64,000 nucleotides of DNA from the NCBI GenBank assembly GCA_026874595.1, contig CM049312.1:27399956-27463955 (forward strand). The letters are read 5' to 3'. The notes beneath the pieces were generated by a model. The model saw nothing but the letters and a program-made list of their open reading frames with translations. It did not search any database and was not told where the DNA came from. Shown one piece after another: positions 31,178-42,955 of this stretch. A program made the translations under genes and the position numbers. This stretch comes from Sipunculus nudus. Lineage: Eukaryota > Annelida > Sipuncula > Golfingiida > Sipunculidae. How positions within the stretch are numbered: position 1 is the stretch's first letter; the number at the start of each line of letters is the position of its first letter.

Positions 31178-32050
31178 AGAAACAGACATTTTGTTTTCAT
31201 TTGAAATCCAGAAAAATAAGCAGTTTCATTTTAAATTACAGTTTCCACTAAAGCCTTAGTATATAAGGGAAAAAAATAAATAAATAAAAGGTATGGTTCT
31301 CAAGCACCGCCCGAGTCAATTTTAAACCCCCGCATCAAAATCTTTTATTTTAATTTTCAATAGAAACTTACCAATTTTGAACTCCAGCCGCTCGCACATT
31401 TCTTTCAAGAAGAAAAAAACATACAATTTTGATAAAATTTCCTTTGTTTATGATGTGCTCTAACTTGTTTAGCAAAATAAATCTGTTATTATCGGATAAA
31501 AAAAACCACCCGCCCGAATTGATTAATAAAAAAAAGTGCCTGAGAACCAAACCTTTTTTTAGCCTAACATTTAGACTTTAGTTTCGGTTGATTTATTATA
31601 CTGTACGTTATAATTTCGCTATTTCGTTAAAATTACAGACTATTAAAATATGTCTAACAATGATTCTTTGATGTTTTGAGGGTATGACGTCATTTAGTTT
31701 TAACACACCGAGCTGTTAGTAAATAAAAATGATCTAGGACAGTGCACATGGTAAATATTCTGGTAGACACCAGGAATTATCCTAAACCACTGGGACCCCA
31801 TTAAATACTAAATAATAAAAGCAATTAATATTATAATGCATTGGTTTCAGTAGGGCGTGCCCTTGTAAGGCGTCCATGCACGTAAGTGTTAACGTTTACA
31901 CAACTAGTAATAAACACAGAACGATTGGGTATTCATGACATGCATATACACACATAAACACAGGCGTTCTCTTGTTATTGCATACACATGCGCACTCGTG
32001 CCATTGCATATACACATTCAAATTACCTAATCACTTATAACTACGAATAC

Positions 32051-32485
32051 CTACCGGCTTCTGTGGCTCAGATGTAGAGCGCAGGACTCAAAGCCGGGAG
32101 ATCGTGAGTTCGAATCTCAGCCGAGGGGGTGAGGTTTTTCACGGTCGGCCCCCATCAAGGGGAGGGTTCTGCAGGCTTAATGGGAAGGCTGTGTCCCACA
32201 GCCGTGTATCACTCACATACGAGGGCGTCTTTGGGGGTTCATCAGTGTTATGACCCAGCAATGGGGATGATTACACACCCAGGACCCACAGGTGCGGTAG
32301 ACACCGAGCCTGGATGACACCAGGATGCAAAATAAAAAAAAAAATGATTGGAAGCGAGTGCTACCGCCCTGTCAATTAGTCCCAAACCGAAAAGGAAACT
32401 CTGCATATGTACATACTTGGATTAAGAATTAGATAAGTCAACATTAAAAAATGGAGGCGGTTACCTCCACCAAATAAAAAACAAC
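32051..32485 (+). mobile_element. Full-length tRNA-derived SINE (family D) with TSD, unit 2
   Basis: Orthologue of 7622-8051, with the same CTACGAATAC at 32041-32050 and 32486-32495. Its presence at the same site shows that insertion predates the macro-duplication. It is missing from unit 3 only because of the deletion there. Confidence 0.8.
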
Positions 32486-33554
32486 CTACGAATACTTACA
32501 ACTGGAATACTTACAATCATTCTCCAGTTTTGCAATCAATGGGGAAAAAAACTTATTTTCAACTTTCATCAGAGACATGATCCCTAAAATATAACACTAC
32601 AAATGTCAGGAACTTACAAATTATTTGACTGAGATTCTATAAAATCAGGATAATTATGTTTTATCAGTGGCTGAATTGCTTTACGTTCATTTTAAACTGT
32701 CAAGGTTTCGCTCGTTTTCACTTTGAATTTGACTATTGTAGGATCTCTCCGATGAAATCTTCAATCGTGGCAGTGATGACTCTAAAATAAAATGTGATGA
32801 TAATAATGATTACGATGAATATTATGAAAATAACCCCTCATTATTAGAACTACTACTGCATAAATGCATTGCGCTACCAAATGCATTGTGCATAAACATT
32901 CACTTTTTATTTACATTTCGCATTGATCCATTTTATGATGAGTCAAGTTTACAGAACTAATTGTAACTTGAATATTACAGCCCCTGTTCCTGTGCACGTG
33001 TAAAATAAGCTGAACCTTGTAAGGCTACATTGTAAAGATAATCACGGAAAAATAGACAGGTGGGAAAAAATGCATCGCCAAGTTTCGACATAATGATGCC
33101 TTTAAACGGCAGGAGGGTTTGCATTTGAATCGCACAGACTCTAAATAAAAAAAAACATATTTACTCAATCATTTATATAATTTGTATAATTTGAAGCCTT
33201 ATGACAGGTTTACACATAAATCGTAAGCCAAAGGCGTATCAGAATGACCTTTGGTGAACAATGCACGGAAAACTGTTAGTATTTTGGACAGGAATTTTAC
33301 CAAGGATATTGCTCCGAGATTCTTGAGTATTTCTTGTATACACAATTTTAGGAGATAACAGGGATTGCCCTTGCCCCTGGCCGTACGTAACTTGTCCGCT
33401 CTTGTAAAGTGTCCATTCATCACAGAGGTGGTGGACGCACAGTATTAATGATGAATTCGACGTAACACTGTCGTTTTTGTTGTCTTCGATTTGACTTTGC
33501 CATCTATCAACAACAGAACCTAAAGCAACAACAATATCATCATCAACACATACA

Positions 33555-35141
33555 TAACAGAGCCAAGTAATCGAGGTGGGTATTACGCACCGAGTAATCG
33601 AGCCAGGTTAATACGCACCAAGAAATTGAGCCCGGCACCAAATAGTGGAAACAGAGTTATATGAACAAAATAATTTAGCCAGGGTAATACGCACCGAGTA
33701 ATCGGGCCAGGGTAATACCCACTGAATAACTGATTCAGGGTAATACGAACCAAGTAATCGACCCATGTTAATAGAAACCAGGTAATCGAGCAAGATAAAC
33801 CCACCGAGTATTTGAGCCAGGGATATACGCACCAAATAATCGGGCCAGGGTAATACCCACTGAATAACTGAGTCAGGGTAAAACGCACCCAATAATCAAT
33901 CCAGGGTCATATGCACCGAGTAATCGAGCCAAGGTACTACGCACCGATTAATCGAGCCAGGGTAAAACGCACTGAATAAATGAGTCAGGGTAATATGCAA
34001 CAAGTTACTTAGCAATGGTACCACGCACCGAGTAATCGGGCCAGGGTAATACGATCTGAATAAATGAGTCAGGGTAATATGCACCGAGTATTCGCGCAGA
34101 GGTAAAACGCACCGAGTAATCAATCCAGGGTCGTATGCACCGAGTAATTGATCCAACGAAAAATGCACCAAGAAATCGATCTAGAGTTATATGCAATAGA
34201 AACCAAGTAAACGGCGCGGGTAATTTGCACCGACTATTCGATCCAGGGTAATACGCACCGAGTAATCGATCCATGGTAATACGCACCGACTACCCGATCA
34301 TGGGAAAATGGGCACCGAGTAATTGATCCAGGGTCGTATGCACCGAGTAATCGAGGCAGGGTACTTCGCACTGAGTATTCGTGCCAAGTTAATACGTAAT
34401 AATACGTACTAGGAACCACGTAATCGAGGTGGGTAATGGAAAATGTTCACCGAGTAATTGATCCAGGGTCGTAAGCACCGAGTAATCGAGCCAGTGTACT
34501 ACACACCGAGTAATCGAGCCAAGAAAATACGCACCAATCTACACACCGAGTAATCTAGCCAGGGTAATACGCACTGAGTAATCGAAACCCGATGACACGC
34601 ACTGAGAATTTGAGGCAGGGTAATATACACAAAGTTATCGTACCAGGGTAATATGCAACAAAACTTCATTTCAGGGCAATACGCACCGAAAATCAATCCA
34701 GAGTAATATGCAACGAGAACTCGAGCCGCTTATTCGCACTGAGTTATACGTAACCGGGTAATACGCACCGAGAAATCGAGCCAGGGTTTCATGCAATGAC
34801 TAAATGAGCCAAGGTTATACGCACCATGTAATCGAGCAAAGGTAATATACACAAAGTTATCAAGGGTAATATGCACCGAGTAATCAAGCCAGGATAATAT
34901 GCACTGAGCTATAAAGCCCAGATATTATGCACCGAGAAAGAGGGGATGTGGGACTTACAACACTTAGAAGGTCCGACTAATCGAGCCAGCTTTAATACGC
35001 ATCGAGAAATCGAGCCAGGGCAATACGCACCCACTTATTGAGCCATGGGGATACACACCAAGTGATCGGGCCAGGGTAATACGCTCTGCGTAATCGAGCC
35101 AGGGTAATGCGCACCTAGTTATCAAGCCAGGCTAATACGCA
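33555..35141. repeat. Minisatellite A, 28-bp unit, unit 2
   Basis: About 57 copies in the same order as unit 1, with single-unit losses, for example near 35100. Confidence 0.95.
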
Positions 35142-35563
35142 CTCTCTTGTGGTAGCTATATGATGTATACCTCAAGGCCTCTCTTCCTGTATAATATAAT
35201 ACTCTGGGTCTCTCTTGTGATACCCTATATGATGAATTCCTCTGGGTCTCTCTTGTAATATCCAGTATGATGTATTCCTGAAGGTATCGTCTTCTATGAT
35301 GTATTACTCTGAGTCCCTCTAGTGATATCCTTATAATATACCTCCATGAGTCTCGCTTATTGTATCCTTATAATGTTCTCCTATGGGTCTCGTTTGCGAT
35401 ATCCAATATGATGTATTTTTCTGGGTCTCTCTTCCTATATGATGTATTACTCCTAGTCTCTTTTGTGATATATTGTATGATGTGTTACTTTTGGTGTCTC
35501 GTTTGGTCTTCTGTATGATGTATCACTCATTCGTTTGATATATTGTATGATGTATTACTCCTT
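35142..35563. repeat. Degenerate 38-bp minisatellite, unit 2
   Basis: Collinear with 10791-11210. Confidence 0.85.
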
Positions 35564-35763
35564 AGGGGCAGATCCAGGACTTTGGAAAGGGTAGGGTCGA
35601 ACCCAGGAAGACTAAAAGACAAACTAAAAAGATCCTCTGGTCCGGAAAGTGGGGGGTCCAGGTAACAAAAATTGGCTTTGACACCCTAAAAAGTTCCTTT
35701 TGGCTCAAAAAGGGTGGAGTCCGGACCCCCTGGACCCCCCCCCCCCCTTCTGGATCCGCCACT
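35564..35763. mobile_element. Short DNA element with imperfect terminal inverted repeats, unit 2
   Basis: Orthologue of 11211-11405. It shares substitutions (for example GGTCCGGAAAG) with unit 3 rather than unit 1. Confidence 0.6.
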
Positions 35764-38700
35764 TTACTTGGCCTCTCTTGTGATATCCTGCTTGCCTTGT
35801 ACATGTCAAGAAATCATTTGTGAATAATCTAATGAAATATAAAAATACTTTTAAAACGTTAAACAAAAAAAATTAAAAAACTTCTAAACGTTAGTCTCTG
35901 ATGTTGCGCAGGTTAATCAGATCCATATTGATGTTCAGCAAATCTTTGTCAGGTCTTAATTATTGTGTGACAGGCTACCCTGTAACCCAAACATCAATCA
36001 TATACATATAATAAATCTATCCTTAATTCCTGTAATCCGTTTCTTTCAAGTGTTACTTGCTTAGTGTGCCAGGAAATTAAACTCAGTACGACTACCTTGG
36101 ATCAGGCCTCTATGTTAAGTCGCTCTTTTTCACTTTAGCTAGATACTGGATACCCGTAGACAAGTCATTATCCATCTCAAGGAAATTAAACGCACACTAA
36201 GAATAAAGTTAACTTCATAGTTGTATAAGAAGTATTTATAGCAAGAAGGGTTTAGGCCCTGCTATCTGGGTACGTGGATATCTGGTGAGCAGATTTTTGG
36301 GTAGCGGATATCTGGTAAGAGGATTGCCGAGCGGACACGGCGACAAGTATTATGTTTTACGCTGGGTAAGTTGATTTGTATATAAATACCCATTATGCCT
36401 GCAGAGCGGTCACGCGTGGTTGTGGTGGTGGTGGGGGGGGGGCACCCTGGAAAGTCTGATCGCTCCTTTGCTGCGATACAAACTCATGAATTCCCTACTT
36501 TCAGCCCCTGTGCCTTAGACCAAGACCACGAAATCAGGTCTGCCTGACAAAGTTAGAGTCTTAAGCTCCCTGAGTCTTAAGCCCATGCACCATGGAAAGT
36601 TTGGAGAAATAAATTTAACATATTATTTCCATGAAATTTCCTGAATGTATATAAAATACAGTAAAGATGTCTCCTTTTCTGTGTTTATTAGTTTTCTTTC
36701 AATAGGCAGAACCTTAATACAATTTAATAGTAATCAAAAAATTATGAGACGTCTTTATTCAATAAATAATTTTTATTTATTTCAATGAATGTCCTTACCG
36801 GAACATTCGACAGCGAGTTTACTCACAGTTTTTAGTGAAAGCTACAAGAACAGAAGAATACATCTCTCAAAATGTTTATAAGATAGAGATACTATTGTTC
36901 ATTTCCATATTGCGCAAATGATAATTAATAATATAGTTATGACTTCATGACAGCTAAATGGCATTTAGAATTGTCTATGCATTAAATATACAGTCAAAAC
37001 TAGGTGCTGATTTCAGCGATAGGCCTTTATCGATTGTTATGCCGGTCGTCCCTGAACACCTGTTGTAACTATTAGACCGTTCTTGCTTAATCTATTATTA
37101 ACTCATTTCCTATTGATTCATGCATTTCTCCAGCTCCAAAATGTGTGGCATTACATACAAATATGAAATTTACACAGATTATTGAGAAATTGAGATATTG
37201 CGAAATCCGCTGAAAAAAAGTAAATTAATTAAATTAATTCACTTTACCCCCAGGTGAATCTGAAGTTGATTTCAAGTTACAACTCGAAAATGTGAAATGG
37301 AGGTATTTTCAGTTTCCCTTCATCTTTCTGGTTTGATCTAGCCTTGTGTCGTTAGCTTTATTAAATGTCATCCAACTGTCTAGGAACAATTCAACTGCCC
37401 ATGCACATTGTAAATAAAGAAAAACTGACAACCATTTAGTTGTTTATATATGGGGAAACTTTATTTCATAGTCTACAGTGGCAACAAATGTGTCCACAAA
37501 AAATACAACACACTATCAGGGTCAAATGCCCTGACACCTTTCCATTAAAAAAATACCGACCACTGTAATTTCACTAAATCCCCAAAATACCCCAACTTAA
37601 GAGTTGGGGATAGAGGTTCCCATCATATAAGCGTAATGTTGATAGGAAGAGAGAGGGATATGTAGGTAAGTGCTGTAGGCATTGCTTTTCCAATCACCCA
37701 TGATGCGTATCACATCTGAAGATTGGCCACAACGGAGTCCCCGGGAGGCCCTCCCCCCCCCCCCCCTTTCTAACACTGTGTCCTGTGTAATCTGAAGTAT
37801 ATAAACCTATGAGGTGTGTCAATTTACTGTCAAATTTACTTTGCGTGTGGAACTCCAATGGTTGATTTTTAATAAAAAGTGATAGTAATGAATCAGAGGA
37901 AAGCTTCGTCAAGGAGAAAGCTTTGATTATAGCCCACATAGGGCACAAAAATGTGCCTTTAGGTAAGGGGGGGGGTAGTTTTAGCTGTCTTTGTCTGAAC
38001 TGTATTTGATTTACTCGGTTTAACCAAAATGCCCGCTGATGTAATAAGAAAATAACTAACATGTCCCCTTTTCAGAGTAATCCAGAAAAGGCCAGCAAAC
38101 AGGCAGCTAACCGGTAACATATTTCACGCAATAACCCACTAATACTGTCACCTTTGTTAAATATATCTCACCTATTGAATATATTGTATTGGTGAGCGAA
38201 GAAGACACATACATAATAAACATCAAAGGACATCAATTATGAAAAAGCAAAGGCAGGGACGATTTTTTATTGGCAAACTTTAAAGTCCAGCCTAAGTTCG
38301 TGAACATTTTCAATCTTGAAGGAATGGTGAATTTGAACCAGCACACCTTTATGAATACATATAATTTGAATTATTAACACATTAGACATAAAATAGCTGC
38401 ATTGATTATGACTAGGTGTTCATTCCTTCACTTATTTTATTGCATGCGTGATAAGTACCGGCGACCCAATTGAATATATTCAGTACAAGTCCCTCTTATT
38501 CGGATATAGACTGCGATAATTATAATTATATAAATATAGGCTCCAACAGTCGAGGATGCCAAGAAATAAAATAATTGTGTGCTGTTTGTGTACCTGCTGG
38601 TGCATGTTATACAAAACGGTATATGCCAATATGAATGCGATCAAAATAATCAAGACATTATGATTAAATTTTAAATGTAGGCTCGAGCATTGTGCAGCGA

Positions 38701-38840
38701 CAATAAAGCCTAATTTTACACTTTTGAAGAGTACCAAAGAACAGTGCAAATATATAAAAAAATAAAAGACACAAAAATACATAAAAATCTAAAGATTTAA
38801 AAAAATGGGCGTTTTGGGCGTAAATTTGAAAGAAAAATGG
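35764..38840. other. Unassigned AT-rich DNA, unit 2
   Basis: Counterpart of 11406-14485; homopolymer runs differ in length. No gene is supported. Confidence 0.5.
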
Positions 38841-39621
38841 CAGAACATCGGAATGAGGTCGTGTATCTGAATGCATGGGATTGAGAGCGTGTTTCTCTGA
38901 GCATGGAAATGAGGGCGTGTATATTTGACATATGGAATGAAGGCGTGTATCATTGAGCCTGGGAATTAGGGCGTGTATCAATGAGCATGTTAAAAGGGTT
39001 TGTATCGATCACTGAGCATGGGAATTAGAATGTAAAGGAGAGCGTGTATCTAAAAGCATGGGATCAGGGCGTGTATCTATGAGCATGAGAGATACGGCGT
39101 GTATCTATTAGCATAGTAATGGTCGCGTGTATCTTTGACGGAGTATGGGAATAAGAGCGTATATCTGTGACTGAGAATGTAAAAGATAACGTGTATCTAT
39201 GAGCTTTGATTGAGGGCGTATATCTCTGAGCATGGTGAGATGGCCTGAATTGATCACTGAGCATGGAAAGGAGGGCGTGTATCTATCACCATGAATATGA
39301 GGGCGTTTATCTATGAGTATGCGAATAAGGGCGTGTAATTATGAGCATGCTAATGAGGGCGTGTATCTATTAGCGTGGTAATGAGGGCGTGTATCTTTTA
39401 CGGAGCATGTGAAGCAGAACGTTTTTCTCTGAACATGGAATGAGGACATGTAACTATGAGCATGGGATGAGGGTGTGTTTTTATGAGCATGGTTATAAGG
39501 GATGTATCTATCAGTATTTACATGACGGCGTGAATCTATAAGCATGGGATGAAGGTGTGTATCAGTGACCGAGAAGGGAATGAGTGCGTGTATCTATCGG
39601 CTTTGAAATAAGGATGAATAT

Positions 39622-40265
39622 TGTTACGGGGTGACATAAAAGCGGACCGAACTGTCTCGCTAGTAAAGCGGTTGGAACGCCGGACTTGTGTGCCACCGAC
39701 CTGGGTTCGACTCCCGGATCCGCCCAGGATTTTTCCCTTCAACAATTTCTCTTCGTAACAAAATGGGGGCTCGCCCGGGATGACGGTAAAACTTTGTGTC
39801 CCAGTGAATAAGCTCACCAAAGTGTGACTCCTGGGACAATTAGTTCTATTCTGATAACAGAACGTTCTGAAGAGGGGGCGTGTTACGGGGGGGGGGGCAT
39901 AAAAGCGGACCGAACTGTCTCGCTAGTGAAGCTTGCTTTCCTAGCGAAGCGGTTGGTACGTCGGACTTATGCGCCACCTACCTGGGTTCGACTCCCGGAT
40001 CGGCCCAGAATTTTACCCTCAACATATTTTCTTCGTAACAAAATGGGGGCTCATCTAACGTGACGGTAAACTCTGTGTGGCCCAGGGAATAAGCTCACCA
40101 AAGTGTGACTCCTGGGATAATTAGTCTTGTTCTGATAGCAGAACGCTCTTAAGAAGGGTGTGTTACCGGGTGACATAAAAGCGGACCGCGAAGCGGTTGG
40201 AACGCCGGAATGGGACTCCCGGATCGGCCCAGGATTTTTCCCCTCAACAATTTCTCTTCGTAACA
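39622..40265 (+). mobile_element. TRIM-like LTR mini-retroelement tandem, unit 2 (most complete)
   Basis: LTR1 39622-39760, internal 39761-39880, LTR2 39881-40040, second internal 40041-40160, LTR3 40161-40265. LTRs begin TGTTAC and end CGTAACA. The 4-bp duplication ATAT flanks the whole tandem (39618-39621 and 40266-40269). The interrupted minisatellite word is seen uninterrupted at about 17701-17727. The primer binding site TGGGGGCTCGCCCGGGAT (39764-39781) differs at one base from the tRNA-Pro site known from gammaretroviruses. A purine tract GAAGAGGGGG lies just before LTR2. Internal DNA is only 120 bp with no frame, so the element must be non-autonomous. The LTRs carry a tRNA-like A box and B box. 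Confidence 0.8.
39942..39995 (+). promoter_or_regulatory. Pol III-type A and B boxes inside the LTR, unit 2
   Basis: TAGCGAAGCGG at 39942-39952 fits the A-box consensus TRGCNNAGYNGG except for its final spacing. GGTTCGACTCC at 39985-39995 fits the B-box consensus GGTTCGANNCC exactly. A-to-B spacing of 43 bp is in the usual tRNA range, and TTTT follows downstream. The same boxes are at 15356-15366 and 15399-15409 in unit 1. A D-arm-like GCG...CGC and a T-arm-like stem can be drawn, but no acceptor stem, so this is tRNA-derived rather than a tRNA gene. Confidence 0.6.
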
Positions 40266-42646
40266 ATATTTATGAGCATTGGAATGAGGGCTTGTATCTA
40301 TGAGCATGGGGTGACGTCGTGAATCGATTTCTGGCCGTAGGAATGGGGGTGTGTATTGATTATTAAGCATGGGAATGGGCGTGTATCTATGAGTATGGAT
40401 TTAGGGCGTGTATCTAAGAGCATGGATTAAGAGCGTGTATCTATTAGCATGGAATCAGGCCTTGTGTGTATTAGCATGGGAATTAAGGCGTGTTTCTTTT
40501 GACAGAGCATGGGAATGATGGCGTATATTTGTGACTGAGAATATGAAGGACAACATGTATCTATGAGCAGAGGCTAGGGCGTGAATCTCTGAGCATGGGA
40601 TGAGGGCGTGAATCGATTACTGACTATTAGAATGTGGGCTTGTATTGTTCACTTAGCATGAAAATGAGGGCATGTTTCTAAGAGCATAGTAATGAGGACA
40701 TGTATCATTCAGCTTAGGAATCAGGATGTGTTTCTTTTTGCCTGGGATGAGGGCGTCAATCTATGAGCATGGGAATGAGGGCTTGTATCTATGAGCATTG
40801 GGTTAGGGCGTGAATCGATTACTGACCATAGGAATGAGGGTGTGTATTGATTACTGAGCATAGGAATGAGAGCTTGTATCTTTGAGTATGAATTGAGGGC
40901 GTGTATCTAAGAGTATGGTTTAAGGGTGTGTATCTATTAGCAAGGAACCAGGCCGTGTGTCTATAAGCAAGGAAATTAAAGCGTGTTAATGATTACTATT
41001 AGCATGGTAATGACTGCGTGTATCTTTGACGGAGCATGGGAATAAGGGCGTATATTTGTGACTGAGAATGTGAATGACAACATGTATCTATGAGCTTGGA
41101 TTGAGGGCGTGAATCTATAAGCATGGTATGAGGGCGTGAATCGATCACTGACCATAGGAAAAAGAGCTTGTATTTATCACTTAGCATGGGAATGAGAACA
41201 TTTTTAATGAGCATGGTAATAAGGGCATATATCTACTAGCATATGATTAAGGGGGTGAATTAATCACTGACCATGGAAATGAGCGCGTGTTTTGATCACT
41301 GAGTATGGCAAGGAGGGCGTGTATCTATGGATATGGGAATGCGGACGTGTAACTATGAGAATAGTAATGAGGGCGTGTATCTATTAGCATGGGATGAGGG
41401 CGTGTGTCGATAACCCAGTGGAGAATGAGTGCGTGTGTCTATCAGGATGGTAATAAGGATGTTTAGCTATTAGCGTTGGAATGAGAGCGTGTATCTAGGA
41501 GCATGGGAATCGGGGGGTGTATCTATGAGCATGGGAGGAGTGTGTGTATCGGTGACTGAGTATGGAATGAGTGCGTGTGTCTATCAGCAGATAAGGATGT
41601 ATAGCTATGAGTAAAAAAAGGAGGGCGTGTATCTATGAACAAAGGAATGAGGGCTTGTGTCTATTAGCATGGTAATAAGGGCGTTTGCCTTTGACGTCAA
41701 GGATAGCTCATATATATGAGTAAGGGATCAGAGCTTGTATGTATGAGCATAGAATCAGGGCGTGCATCTATGAGCATGGAATTAAGGCGTGTATCTATTA
41801 ATATGGTAATAATCGCGTGCATCTTTGACGGAGCATGGGAATAAGGATGTACTGGAATTTGAACTACAACGTGTATCTATGAGTATAAAAATGAGGGCGT
41901 GTATCTATGAGCATGAGATGAGTGCGTGAATTGATCACTGAGCATGGAAAGGAGAGCGTGTTTCTATCATCATGGGAATGAGGGCGTGTAACTATAATGA
42001 TAATAATGAGTGCGTTTATCTATTAGCATGGTAATGAGGGCGTGTATGTCTGACGGAGCATGTTAAGCAGAACATGTATCGATGAGCATGGGATGAGGGT
42101 GCTTATAGATGACCGTGCGAGGGAGAGTATCTATGAACATGAGATGAGGGCGTGAAAATGAGCATGGGACGAGGGCGTGTTTTTATGAGCATGGTAATAA
42201 GGGCATGTATCTATCACCATTGACACGAGAATGTGTACCTTATAGCTTGGGATGAGGATTTGTATCGGTGACCGAGAAAAAAAATGTATGCTTGTGTCTA
42301 TCAGCTTGGTAATAAGGATGAATATCTATGAGCATTGGACCGAGGGCGTGTATATATTAGCATGGGATGCGGGCGTGAATCGATAACTGTCCATAGGAAT
42401 GAGGGAGGGTATCCATCATTGAGCATAAAAATGAGGGCGTGTATCTATGGGCATGGTTGATTGAAGGCGTGTATCTATGAGCATGGGATGAGGGTGTGTA
42501 TTAATCACTGAGCTTTGGAATGAGGGCGTGATTATATGACCAAGTATCTTTCAGCTTGGAAAAGAGGGCGTGTATCTATGAGCATGGTGTCTATTCCGAC
42601 ACGGGAATGAGTGCTTGTGTCAATCAGCATGAAAATATATGGATGA

Positions 42647-42650
<4 letters not shown>

Positions 42651-42719
<69 letters not shown>
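42651..42719. repeat. (TA)n inside minisatellite B, unit 2
   Basis: Expanded counterpart of 18036-18070. Confidence 0.9.
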
Positions 42720-42722
<3 letters not shown>

Positions 42723-42955
42723 CATTGGAATGAGGGCGTGTATCTATCAGCATTAAATGAGGGTGAGTATCAATGTCTGAGCATCAGAATGAGGGCTTGT
42801 ATGCATGGGGATTGAAATGAGGTCGTGTATCTATGAGCATGGGCTGAGGGCGTATAACTATGAGCATGTGATGAGGGCGTATCTATGAGCATGGAATAAG
42901 GACGTGTGTCTCTGAGCATGGAAATGAGGGTGTTTATTTTACGGAGCATTGAAAT

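Larger units (their letters stand above)
38841..42955. repeat. Minisatellite B, 28/32-bp units, unit 2
   Basis: About 4.1 kb, collinear with unit 1, with extra blocks near 39017-39090 and 41282-41340 that are shared with unit 3. Nested LTR-type element at 39622-40265; (TA)n at 42651-42719. Confidence 0.95.

Noticed and set aside
35562-35804. 80-codon minus-strand frame beginning with a proline/glycine-rich phrase
   Set aside because: It is the translation of the short DNA element at 35564-35763 including its C run, and its length changes with the homopolymer in each unit.
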